A program made the position numbers and the translations under genes. A stretch of 12,361 nt of DNA, taken from positions 1 to 12,361 of the forward strand of contig CAJWZG010000060.1 of NCBI GenBank assembly GCA_913049565.1. Direction: 5' to 3'. This stretch comes from an uncultured Gammaproteobacteria bacterium (GTDB taxonomy: Bacteria > Pseudomonadota > Gammaproteobacteria > Pseudomonadales > Azotimanducaceae_A). The notes beneath the pieces are model-generated. The model did not search any database. It was not told the origin of the DNA and saw nothing but the letters and a program-made list of their open reading frames with translations. This document shows positions 1-6,982 of this stretch, in pieces; positions within the stretch are counted from its first letter, which is position 1; each line of letters opens with the position of its first letter.

Positions 1-408
1 ACCGTTGCCCAGCCATGTAATGACGGCAGCGCGATGACGACGACGGCCATTTACCATCACTAGCGTGTGGTCAGGCGCCAAGCCACGCAAGTTGGCAGGG
101 CGAACCAGGGTTGCCGCATCACTAATGGGTTGATCATTTACATTAAAAGAAGGTACGAGGTTACGCAGCAGATTGCTGGTATCCATCCCGCCTTGCTGAA
201 GAAAATCGTCACCCGTGACGACATCGACCGGGGCGGTAGAGTCTGTAGTAGAACGAGGCTTACCTCGTGTACCAATAGTAATTACCTCTTCCATAACTTC
301 CGGATCTGCTTGAGCCATGTCGGCTGCAACCACCTGATTAGAAGTCACGAAAAAGGACGCAATGATTGCAAGTGCTGTCAGCGAAACGCTGTAAAAGCTC
401 TTATTCAA
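1..408 (-). CDS. TonB-dependent outer-membrane receptor, N-terminal part (runs off left edge)
   Basis: Outer-membrane active-transport receptor; only the first 136 codons are in the window. The translation starts with a signal peptide (LNKSFYSVSLTALAIIASFF..., probable cleavage near VVAA). A TonB-box-like stretch follows around residues 40-47 (EEVITIGTR), then the start of the plug domain (APVDVVTGDDFLQQGG, SNLLRNLVPSFNVN, LRGLAPDHTLVMVNGRRRH), which matches the conserved plug pattern of the family. The start is a TTG at 408-406. An ATG three codons upstream in another frame hits a stop at once, whereas GGAGA lies 7 bases before this TTG. The beta-barrel, and therefore the substrate, is outside the window. 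Receptors with this 'GRRRHRAA' plug are often annotated as generic or iron-complex/carbohydrate receptors; I cannot choose between these. Confidence 0.9.
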   Translation of the reverse strand, partial: MNKSFYSVSLTALAIIASFFVTSNQVVAADMAQADPEVMEEVITIGTRGKPRSTTDSTAPVDVVTGDDFLQQGGMDTSNLLRNLVPSFNVNDQPISDAATLVRPANLRGLAPDHTLVMVNGRRRHRAAVITWLGNG

Positions 409-430
409 TGTTCCATCTCCAAAAATTAAC

Positions 431-444
431 AAACGGTATCGTTT
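431..444. promoter_or_regulatory. Operator-like inverted repeat in the TonB receptor leader
   Basis: AAACG (431-435) and CGTTT (440-444) form a perfect 5-base inverted repeat around the 4-base centre GTAT. It would lie just downstream of the proposed start site (about +8 to +21) and ahead of the ribosome binding site. That position suits a repressor, and the AACG-N4-CGTT shape resembles LacI-type operators, but no regulator gene is in the window. Confidence 0.25.
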
Positions 445-458
445 CGACGCCGAATTCC

Positions 459-486
459 ATGTTAGCTTGCAAAAATTCCTTGTAAA
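459..486 (-). promoter_or_regulatory. Putative sigma-70-type promoter of the TonB receptor gene
   Basis: On the minus strand, TTTACA (486-481; five of six matches to the -35 consensus) is separated by 16 bases from TAACAT (464-459; four of six to the -10 consensus). Transcription would begin near 452 and leave a leader of about 44 bases. The call rests on consensus matching by eye only, in an AT-rich stretch where chance matches are common. Confidence 0.35.
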
Positions 487-713
487 GCAATTTGTTACAT
501 ATAAGACACATTTTGACTTAATCGTGAAATATTTGTGTATTTATGGATAACTATTTGTGAGATCCACCCGCCCGCCGAGCGTGGGCTCCAGGAAACGCGG
601 TTTGGGGATTTAAAGTAGGGGGCTAGCCGCATTGGGCCAATAAAGAGTGAACTAGCAACGGCTCATGACAGCATCGATTACAGGGTAATTTGGCGACCTG
701 ACCTGGGCGTGTG

Positions 714-2474
714 CTACTGACGCTGGTATCTCACCTGACCGCCGACAATAGTTAGATCAATCCGAATCTCGGGAATCCTTTCTTCGCCGATTGCGAAGAA
801 ATTTTGCGATAAAACCACCAAGTCCGCCAACTTACCTGGTGTTACCGAACCCTTTGTATCTTCTTCGAAGGCCGCGAAAGCATTGTTGATGGTATAGCTG
901 GCAAGCGCCTCGGATCGTGTCAATGCCTGCAGTGGCACAAAGAGTTCTCCCTTAGAGGTGCGACGCGATACCGTCGCGTATAATGAGGCTATCGGGTCGA
1001 TCGGCTCAACGGGAACATCTGTGCCGTTGGCTAAAATTGCCCCGCTATCTGCCAAGTCACGCCATGGGTAAGACGTGCGAAAACTGCGCTCAGCACCCAA
1101 GCGCGAAGGTATCCAAGGCCCATCTGATGCGCTGTGTATCCCCTGAAAGGCTGCGATCACTCCCAATTCAGCGAACCGACCCACGTCGTCAGGATCGACG
1201 TGCTGCGCATGTTCGATCCGCCACCGCAACGCCTTGCCCTCGACTTCCGCCGCAGCAAAAGCTCGCTCATACAGATCGAGAATTTCTCGGTTGGCTCGAT
1301 CACCAATAGCGTGGGTATTGAGTTGATAGCCATATTTAATGGCCAGCCTGGCCGTTTCCTCAATCTCTTCGAGGGGCTCCAGTACCAACCCTGCTGTGCT
1401 CGGCAAATCGGCATAAGGAGCCAGAAGCCAAGCACCATGGGCTCCCAATGCGCCGTCGACTTGTTTTTTAATGGAGCGCACAGTCAGAAAATCATTTTCC
1501 TGGGCAGACATGCGGTACTTGGGCAACTTATCCGAAAGCTCGGCGTTACTTTGACCACGAACCATGACGTTTAACCTGACGGGCAGTTCATCAACAGCTT
1601 CCATCTCTTTGAAAAAATCGATAGTCGCGAAATCAACCCCAGCATCGTGGAACGACGTGATGCCGTGGGCAAGCGCTTGCTCACCCGCCAACAGCACGCG
1701 CTCACGCAGTTCCGATCGTTTCTGCGCTTGCGGTCGCTGAGCTTGATATGCATCGCCCACCTTTGATACCAAACGCTGGGCTGTTTCCCGAAGTAATCCT
1801 GTGGCGCGACCGGACGCATCCCGGACAATGGTTCCACCCTCAGGATCTGGCGTTTCGTCGTCAATCCCTGCCGCCGCCAAGGCAGCATCATTGGCAAAGG
1901 CCGCATGACCGCTGGCATGGCCGAGCAGCACGGGATTGTTTGGTGAAACCTGAGAAAGCGAGCGGTTCAATGGCACACCATCAACAGCATCCATTGGCAA
2001 CCGATCCCATTTTTCTTGATGCCAGCCACGACCAAATATCCATTGACCCGATTCAGCACGGTCAGCCGCGTTAGCAACCCGATTCACAGCCTGCTCCCAT
2101 TCTCGAATATCGTTAAGATCGATAATCTGCTGAGCCCGCCCGAAGCTCATGAAATGACCGTGCCCCTCAATTAGTCCTGGCACCACCAAGCGGCCGCTCA
2201 AATCAATCACTTGTGTTGCAGGCCCAACCCACTGCTCAATCTGCGAGTCTTCTCCGACCGCAACGATGTCATATCCTTTAACCGCCACTGCGGTTGCTCC
2301 CAGTATTTCGGCATCCATCGAAGCCACCACACCACCGCGTAACACCAGATCTGCTCCAGGACTTAACGGCTCTGATAAGCCTTCCTCCGGAGCGCCATCT
2401 TCACTACCGCTTGGCGAGCACCCGCCGAGGATTGCAAAGGAAGTAAGAAACAAAACGAACCGAACTGAAAACAT
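714..2474 (-). CDS. Lipoprotein amidohydrolase, Amidohydro_3 (YtcJ-like) family
   Basis: Metal-dependent hydrolase of the amidohydrolase superfamily, probably acting on C-N bonds of small molecules in the periplasm. The ORF is open from 2534, but ATG 2474 is preferred: GGGG lies a few bases upstream, and the protein then begins MFSVRFVLFLTSFAILGGC, a lipoprotein signal with lipobox LGGC and lipidated Cys19. Visible family marks are the beta-strand 1 metal motif HGH (H105/H107 in PGLIEGHGHF), a central KKQVDGALGAHGA segment, HAIGDRANREILDLY, RIEHAQHVDP and NGTDVPVEPIDP with the late-barrel Asp. The C-terminal stretch GSVTPGKLADLVVLS closes the small beta-sandwich domain. At 586 residues it fits the family (about 530-600). 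YtcJ-like proteins include N-substituted formamide deformylase; the substrate here is unknown. No neighbour overlaps it, so it may be transcribed alone. Confidence 0.9.
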   Translation of the reverse strand: MFSVRFVLFLTSFAILGGCSPSGSEDGAPEEGLSEPLSPGADLVLRGGVVASMDAEILGATAVAVKGYDIVAVGEDSQIEQWVGPATQVIDLSGRLVVPGLIEGHGHFMSFGRAQQIIDLNDIREWEQAVNRVANAADRAESGQWIFGRGWHQEKWDRLPMDAVDGVPLNRSLSQVSPNNPVLLGHASGHAAFANDAALAAAGIDDETPDPEGGTIVRDASGRATGLLRETAQRLVSKVGDAYQAQRPQAQKRSELRERVLLAGEQALAHGITSFHDAGVDFATIDFFKEMEAVDELPVRLNVMVRGQSNAELSDKLPKYRMSAQENDFLTVRSIKKQVDGALGAHGAWLLAPYADLPSTAGLVLEPLEEIEETARLAIKYGYQLNTHAIGDRANREILDLYERAFAAAEVEGKALRWRIEHAQHVDPDDVGRFAELGVIAAFQGIHSASDGPWIPSRLGAERSFRTSYPWRDLADSGAILANGTDVPVEPIDPIASLYATVSRRTSKGELFVPLQALTRSEALASYTINNAFAAFEEDTKGSVTPGKLADLVVLSQNFFAIGEERIPEIRIDLTIVGGQVRYQRQ

Positions 2475-2730
2475 ATAGACCCCAATCGTATTTTGAAAAC
2501 CGACCGCCGCCTTGGAACTGGCATCTAGGATCATTACGGCTTAGCCCAACACGCGCAACTGCCAGACAAGAACTTCACCAAAAATAGGACTGCTGTTGCA
2601 TTCTTTGCATCGATTTTACTCTTTCTTTATAGGAATATATTTCTTTTGAATTATTCCATATACCAGATAGACCGCCTCCGCTTTACTGCGCTCCATCGCA
2701 TCACTGATGCACGAACATTCAGGAAAAAAA

Positions 2731-2889
2731 ATGCAAACTCCGTCTACTAACAAGTTCGTCACTCGACAGTTCAAAGTAGAAATCACTGAGATCAAGAAGA
2801 GCCTGCCTCTACGCAAAGTAGATAGCGAGCTTTCGGAATTCGAGCGAGCACGCCAAGCGAGCAAGACTTGGTCGATGGGCCAAGATTAA
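2731..2889 (+). CDS. Small protein of unknown function (52 aa)
   Basis: Not a family I recognise. A frame starting at ATG 2731 encodes a 52-residue soluble, highly charged protein (MQTPSTNKFVTRQFKVEITE..., ending KTWSMGQD). It has a Lys/Glu-rich middle and an ERARQ segment likely to be helical, and no signal peptide or membrane segment. The case for reality is the ribosome binding site AGGA at 2721-2724, 6 bases before the ATG, and a stable hairpin 27 bases after the stop. An upstream in-frame ATG at 2707 lacks such a site. The gene is divergent from the amidohydrolase gene and lies 268 bases before the flavin oxidoreductase. A chance ORF remains possible at this length. Confidence 0.45.
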   Translation: MQTPSTNKFVTRQFKVEITEIKKSLPLRKVDSELSEFERARQASKTWSMGQD

Positions 2890-2915
2890 ACCCCTGACTG
2901 GTCAAGCCCCCTTCT

Positions 2916-2939
2916 GCAGCGGCTCCCCCCCGCCGCTGC
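2916..2939 (+). terminator. GC-rich hairpin, possible terminator of the small ORF
   Basis: GCAGCGGC (2916-2923) and GCCGCTGC (2932-2939) form a perfect 8-base stem around an 8-base C-rich loop. It begins 27 bases after the stop of the 52-residue ORF. No T tract follows on either strand, so it is not a canonical intrinsic terminator. It may be a weak terminator or an mRNA-stabilising 3' hairpin. Confidence 0.4.
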
Positions 2940-2990
2940 CGTCGATATATCAAGCATAGCAATCCGAACGAGTTTTAATCGTTTTCGTTA

Positions 2991-3012
2991 CGCAGACGTA
3001 AACCTGTCTGCG
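2991..3012. repeat. 7-base inverted repeat upstream of the flavin oxidoreductase gene
   Basis: CGCAGAC (2991-2997) and GTCTGCG (3006-3012) are perfect inverted arms around the 8-base centre GTAAACCT. It sits about 145 bases before the start of the oxidoreductase gene. It could be a regulator operator of TetR-like size or an RNA hairpin; no T tract follows. Function is not determined. Confidence 0.35.
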
Positions 3013-3157
3013 ACTACACGATGCTCTATGGCGCCACGCGGCCCGCGAAGTAACTAGCACTTCCCCCAAGCTTAAGGCATCTTTCTCCACCTCACAGGTC
3101 ACGCAAGCTTCTAATTTTTTGCTGGAAAGCAACGTTCTAACCGAGAGGGGGCATCAG

Positions 3158-4453
3158 ATGCAAGACAACCACAAGGCGGGCTTACTAAACGCGCGATTGG
3201 ACCTACCCTGCGGGGCGCGTATAGAGAATCGCATTTGCAAAGCAGCAATGACGGAAGGGCTTGCGACCCCGCAAGGGCTACCCTCCACCGAGTTGAACCG
3301 GCTTTACGAGTTATGGAGTGATGGCGGCGCTGGCATATTGCTTTCCGGCAACATTCAGGTGGACGGTGATCACTTGGAGAGACCCGGTAATGTCGTCGTA
3401 GATAGCGTACCCAACAATGAGATGCAGGCAGCCCTAGCGACGTGGGCAAAAGCCGGCACCCGTGGCGGTAACCATTTTTGGGCACAAATCAGCCATGCTG
3501 GCCGACAAACCCAGACTAACGTCAATAAACATCCAAAGGCTCCCTCAGCCGTAAAGGTTGGGCTTGCGGGCGGCCAATTCGGCAAACCTGTTGCTCTAAC
3601 TGGGGAGGAAATTGCCGACATCGTTGAACGTTTCGGCATTTGCGCCAAAGCCTGTCAGGAGGCCGGCTTTACAGGCGCACAGATACACGCGGCTCACGGA
3701 TATCTACTGTCCCAATTTCTAAGCCCTCGCACTAATTTACGCAACGACCAATACGGTGGATCACTAGAAAACAGAGCACGAGTTTTACTAGAGGTGGTCT
3801 CCTCCATGCGGAACGCAGTTGGCCCAAACTTCCCGATTGCCGTGAAACTGAACAGCGCCGATTTTCAAAAAGGCGGCTTTGAGTTTGCAGACAGTATTCA
3901 GGTGGCGAAATGGCTCGAAGCAGCAAGCGTTGACGTTATTGAAATTTCTGGTGGAACCTACGAACAACCTCAACTTCTCGGAGTGCAGGGCATAGAGGAA
4001 GTTGCGCAACAGGATGTAAAGGCCAGCACCATCGCGCGCGAAGCCTATTTTGTTGACTTCGCGATAGCCATGCAGCAAGAAGTCTCAATACCATTGATGG
4101 TTACAGGAGGGTTTCGCCACAAGAGCGCGATGGAAGAAGCTCTTGGTAACGGAGCCGACATTATCGGCCTAGGGCGGCCCATGTGCGTTATGACAGATGC
4201 GCCCAAGCAACTATTAGCAGGACTCGACGAGTTGCCCCGTTACGAGTCTGAGCTTAAGTTTTTCCCAGCTTGGCTGGGTTTTCTGAATCGGTTTGCAGCC
4301 TTCCGCACACTCTCAACGTTTGGCGTACAGTTCTGGTTCTATGCGCAATTAGAGTCGCTTGGACAGCTAGGAAGAGCTAAACCCGACATGAGCACCCTTG
4401 CTGCTAGCAAACGGGTTATGGCTCAGCAAAAAGAGTGGCTCTCAAAACGCTAG
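3158..4453 (+). CDS. NADH:flavin oxidoreductase, Old Yellow Enzyme family
   Basis: FMN-dependent ene-reductase-type enzyme of 431 residues, expected in the cytoplasm; family members reduce activated C=C bonds using NAD(P)H. The start at ATG 3158 is chosen over ATG 3119 because GAGGGGG ends 6 bases upstream and the protein then begins near the usual first barrel strand. Visible features are NRICKAAMTEGLA (first FMN-binding strand), FWAQISHAGRQ, the substrate-binding His pair H177/H180 in HAAHGYLLSQFLSP, the RND.YGGSLENRARVLLEVV signature, VTGGF, and the FMN phosphate loop GADIIGLGRPM near the end. It lacks the Fe-S/second flavin domains of 2,4-dienoyl-CoA reductase (about 670 residues). The C-terminal FWFYAQLESLG tail is typical of the KAAMTEGLA-type subgroup. 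The serine hydrolase gene starts 30 bases downstream, so the two are probably cotranscribed. The physiological substrate is unknown. Confidence 0.92.
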   Translation: MQDNHKAGLLNARLDLPCGARIENRICKAAMTEGLATPQGLPSTELNRLYELWSDGGAGILLSGNIQVDGDHLERPGNVVVDSVPNNEMQAALATWAKAGTRGGNHFWAQISHAGRQTQTNVNKHPKAPSAVKVGLAGGQFGKPVALTGEEIADIVERFGICAKACQEAGFTGAQIHAAHGYLLSQFLSPRTNLRNDQYGGSLENRARVLLEVVSSMRNAVGPNFPIAVKLNSADFQKGGFEFADSIQVAKWLEAASVDVIEISGGTYEQPQLLGVQGIEEVAQQDVKASTIAREAYFVDFAIAMQQEVSIPLMVTGGFRHKSAMEEALGNGADIIGLGRPMCVMTDAPKQLLAGLDELPRYESELKFFPAWLGFLNRFAAFRTLSTFGVQFWFYAQLESLGQLGRAKPDMSTLAASKRVMAQQKEWLSKR

Positions 4454-4483
4454 CCGAAACAAGACCCAAGGAGCAAAGACTAC

Positions 4484-5683
4484 ATGGAAAAACCATTGAC
4501 CCGAGTTGCCATTATTACCAGCGCTCTTTTGCTTGCGGCCTCTTCGCTTCACGGCCAAGTTGATTCACCTCCATTTGATGGCGAAAACCTTACAGGTGAT
4601 AAAGGCATATTGTTTTGGACTCCTGAACAGCAAATCTACGGTTATTCTCGTATGTCCGAGCTCTACCCCACGCGGCCTATCACAGGAAACACGACGCCCT
4701 CAGCTCTACCGGTGAACTTAAGTAAGCTTGATGGCTTTACTTATGCCTTCGCAGGAGCCGGCCACACCGTAGATTCCCATATGCACGACTTGCGTACTGC
4801 CGGCCTGCTGGTGATACACAATGGCAACATAAAAGTTGAACGCTACGGCCTGTCCCATCATCCAGACGCACCATGGGTTTCGTTCTCGATAACCAAGTCT
4901 GTAGTCAGCATGCTTTTTGGGGCTGCGCTTAAAGACGGCGCAATTCAATCCCTGAATGACTCAGTGAGCGACTACCTACCCGTTTTTGCGAACAGCAGCT
5001 ATGCGGAGGTCACGATTGAACAGATTCTGCAAATGGCATCGGGCGTCGCGTGGAACGAAGATTATGCCGACCCTGCCTCAAACATCGTCAACTTGCCGAG
5101 TGAGCAAGAAACCGGCTTCAGGTATATGGGTAATCTCCCTAGGGTGGCTGAACCCGGCAAGGTATTCAATTACAACACCGGCGAGACTAATATCGCTGGC
5201 GCAATCTTGCGCAAAGCAATTGGTCAGAATCTCAGCGCTTACGCAGCAGAAACAATCTTCTTGCCCGGGGGACTATCCGATACCGCTAACTGGTTGCTTG
5301 ATGCACCAGAGGGCGACGAGTTTGCCGGTTGCTGCATTAGCGCCAATCTGCGGGACTACGGTCGGATCGGTTTGTTCGCTTTAAACAACAGTAAGCGTGA
5401 CGTATCAAACAGCACCCTCTCACCAGGTTGGATGAAACAAGCAGCCAGCCCATCCGCCGGTTACGAGGGTTACGGCTATTTCTGGTGGCTAGACGACAAT
5501 GGTGGGTTCTCAGCACAGGGTGTCTTTGGTCAATACATCTTAGTCGATCCAAATCAAGATCTGGTAATCGTGCTACAAAGTGCTTGGCCTGCTGCTTGGG
5601 ATTCCGCCCTGGAGGAACAAACGCTTACCTTTATCGAGGAACTTGCCCGTTATGTAACTGCCCAAGAGTCGCTAGGCGGCTAA
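4484..5683 (+). CDS. Exported SxxK serine hydrolase (beta-lactamase superfamily, NylB/EstB-like)
   Basis: Periplasmic serine hydrolase of 399 residues in the class C beta-lactamase / penicillin-binding-protein fold. The N-terminus has a Sec signal (MEKPLTRVAIITSALLLAASSLHG, cleavage near residue 24). The nucleophile motif is SITK with Ser135 and Lys138 (VSFSITKSVVS). The catalytic Tyr is probably Tyr230 in FNYNTGETN. The C-terminal GYGYFWWLDD...GVFGQYILVDPNQDLVIVLQS segment is typical of proteins annotated as 6-aminohexanoate-dimer hydrolase or serine hydrolase. A true beta-lactamase is less likely, because the KTG box is replaced by the GVFGQ stretch. AAGGAG lies 10 bases before the ATG. The gene follows the flavin oxidoreductase by 30 bases, and its last 12 bases overlap the end of the convergent LysE-type gene. 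An amide or ester substrate is expected; which one is not visible. Confidence 0.9.
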   Translation: MEKPLTRVAIITSALLLAASSLHGQVDSPPFDGENLTGDKGILFWTPEQQIYGYSRMSELYPTRPITGNTTPSALPVNLSKLDGFTYAFAGAGHTVDSHMHDLRTAGLLVIHNGNIKVERYGLSHHPDAPWVSFSITKSVVSMLFGAALKDGAIQSLNDSVSDYLPVFANSSYAEVTIEQILQMASGVAWNEDYADPASNIVNLPSEQETGFRYMGNLPRVAEPGKVFNYNTGETNIAGAILRKAIGQNLSAYAAETIFLPGGLSDTANWLLDAPEGDEFAGCCISANLRDYGRIGLFALNNSKRDVSNSTLSPGWMKQAASPSAGYEGYGYFWWLDDNGGFSAQGVFGQYILVDPNQDLVIVLQSAWPAAWDSALEEQTLTFIEELARYVTAQESLGG

Positions 5684-6256
5684 GAAAAGCGCCCAAATTA
5701 CTGTCGCAATTGTCAGCAAAATCAGGCAACGGGTCATTATCAGGCTGCTGCCCAGGGAGGTTCGCAAAACAGCCCCTGCATAGCACCAAGCGCTGTGCAG
5801 TAAGAGTTGAGCTAGTGCAAAACTCAGTGGGATGACCAGATACCGCTGCCACGCCTCGTCGTACCCTGAACCAAATTGAGAAAAAGCCAGCGTGGTCATC
5901 ACCCACGCCTTTGGGTTTAGGGGATGCACCCAAACGCCTTGTTGAAAACTGGGCCTCATCGCCACGGCACTGTTTTCCGCCGTGACGTTCCAGCCCTTCA
6001 ACGCTAACCAGGTCATGTAGCAAGCGCTCATATAGGTCAAAACTCTGGCAAGAGCCGGATAGACCTCGAGCAACGAACCCACACCCAGCACCATCGCAAG
6101 ATTGAGAACCAGTTTGCCGCCAATTAAACCCGCAATAAACGGGATGCACGCACTGTATCCGTGTTGTACACCACAACTCATCACCAGCAAGTTTGCCGGC
6201 CCAGGTGTACCAACCATCAGCACGATAAATGCCCATAAGGGTATGAAAAGTTCCAA
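5672..6256 (-). CDS. LysE/RhtB family exporter
   Basis: Inner-membrane efflux protein of 194 residues, the family length. It starts with a hydrophobic segment holding the diagnostic TPGPANLLVMSCGVQHG motif (TPGP at residues 17-20). Further hydrophobic segments follow (FIAGLIGGKLVLNLAMVLGV, VLTYMSACYMTWLALKGW, PLSFALAQLLLHSAWCYAGAV, LILLTIATVIWALFL). HPLNPKAWVMTTLAF is the second family signature. Relatives export amino acids or homoserine lactones. The TTG at 6256 gives the normal distance to TPGP, but its ribosome binding site (GAAGGG) is only about 2 bases away. A CTG nine bases further upstream is an alternative. It lies 21 bases after the GST stop, suggesting translational coupling. Its 3' end overlaps the serine hydrolase gene by 12 bases. 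Confidence 0.88.
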   Translation of the reverse strand: MELFIPLWAFIVLMVGTPGPANLLVMSCGVQHGYSACIPFIAGLIGGKLVLNLAMVLGVGSLLEVYPALARVLTYMSACYMTWLALKGWNVTAENSAVAMRPSFQQGVWVHPLNPKAWVMTTLAFSQFGSGYDEAWQRYLVIPLSFALAQLLLHSAWCYAGAVLRTSLGSSLIMTRCLILLTIATVIWALFLAA

Positions 6257-6277
6257 ACCCTTCAGGTCACTCGTTCG

Positions 6278-6889
6278 CTACTGCATTTCAATAGCGGTTT
6301 TAAATGCAGGTCTGCTCTCAACTTGACCGACATAGGCTTTCAAATGAGGCATTTCCTCGCTGACGCACCCTAACCGGTTGCTCATAAAACAGGCATGCCC
6401 AAGCATGACGTCTGCAGCGGAAAAGTTTCCAATCAAATATTCTCGGCCTTCAAGAGCCGCATTTACAGGCTCTAAAGCTTTGGACAACAAACGTTGGGCC
6501 TGTGACAGCGCCTTTTCGTCTCTACGGTCCGGTGGTAACAAGACTGTTTGTACGACAATGGTGTTGACCGGTGGCATCACCATACCTTCGCAGTAGTGGA
6601 ACCACTGCAGATACTCAGGGAACTCTGGTGCATCCTCTCCGGGACGCAATCCACCGTTTTTGTGCCTTGCCAATACATATTCCACAATCGCGCCTGACTC
6701 AAAAATACGGATATCGCCGTCATCTAGCACTGGTACTCGACCCAGCGGGTGCCGTGCGCGATGTTCGTCCGACTTCAAATCCTCCGGATGAAAAGCCATC
6801 TTATTTATCTCATAGGGCAACCCGAGTTCTTCGAGCAACCAAACAATGCGTCCTGCGCGAGAGTTGGGAGCAAAGTGAAGTGTTAGCAT
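6278..6889 (-). CDS. Glutathione S-transferase family protein
   Basis: Cytoplasmic GST of 203 residues. The N-terminal thioredoxin-like domain (about 1-75) contains LHFAPNSRAGRIVWLLEELGLPYE, with Ser10 in the place of the catalytic residue. It also has the cis-proline (Pro53 in GRVPVLDDG) and the glutathione-contacting ES pair (Glu64-Ser65 in FESGAIVEYV). The C-terminal helical domain includes the N-capping/hydrophobic motif region YLIGNFSAADVMLG, strongly conserved in GSTs. ATG 6889 is chosen because GAGGA lies 7 bases upstream; a TTG at 6895 would be too close. It sits between the secreted His-motif protein gene (93 bases upstream) and the LysE-type exporter gene (21 bases downstream). It may conjugate or isomerise an electrophile, but the class and substrate cannot be read from the sequence. 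Confidence 0.92.
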   Translation of the reverse strand: MLTLHFAPNSRAGRIVWLLEELGLPYEINKMAFHPEDLKSDEHRARHPLGRVPVLDDGDIRIFESGAIVEYVLARHKNGGLRPGEDAPEFPEYLQWFHYCEGMVMPPVNTIVVQTVLLPPDRRDEKALSQAQRLLSKALEPVNAALEGREYLIGNFSAADVMLGHACFMSNRLGCVSEEMPHLKAYVGQVESRPAFKTAIEMQ

Positions 6890-6982
6890 AAGCAAATCCT
6901 CAGTTAATTTATGTTGGTTCGATAGATAGACCCTAGCGCAACCGCTTTCGTCAGTTGTCGCTGCTCGAATGACGCGCCATCT

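Larger units (their letters stand above)
409..713. other. Intergenic spacer between amidohydrolase and TonB receptor genes
   Basis: This 305-base spacer has no convincing ORF. Its left half (about 420-560) is AT-rich and holds the putative receptor promoter and inverted repeat listed separately. Its right half (about 565-713) is more GC-rich, and I see no hairpin followed by a T tract in either direction. There is therefore no clear terminator for the amidohydrolase gene. Confidence 0.6.

Noticed and set aside
67..429. Plus-strand 120-codon open frame at the left edge
   Set aside because: It is antisense to the TonB receptor reading frame, which has a signal peptide, TonB-box-like stretch and plug motifs; the plus-strand product has no recognisable features.
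983..1574. Overlapping plus-strand frames inside the amidohydrolase gene
   Set aside because: Both are antisense to a well-supported family member and show no motifs or ribosome binding sites of note.
2616..2864. Minus-strand 82-codon frame opposite the small plus-strand ORF
   Set aside because: No convincing ribosome binding site or protein features; the plus-strand frame has a far better translation start.
3119..3132. TTGCT/AGCAA inverted repeat just before the flavin oxidoreductase
   Set aside because: A 5-base AT-rich stem is expected often by chance and does not coincide with a ribosome binding site or clear promoter.
4484..5683. Possible antibiotic-resistance beta-lactamase
   Set aside because: The fold and SxxK motif are shared, but the KTG box is not seen and the C-terminal pattern fits NylB/esterase-type serine hydrolases, so a resistance role is not supported.
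5631..6236. Minus-strand 201-codon frame overlapping the LysE-type gene
   Set aside because: It is in a different frame from the TPGP- and NPKAW-containing LysE translation and has no membrane-protein pattern; a shadow frame.
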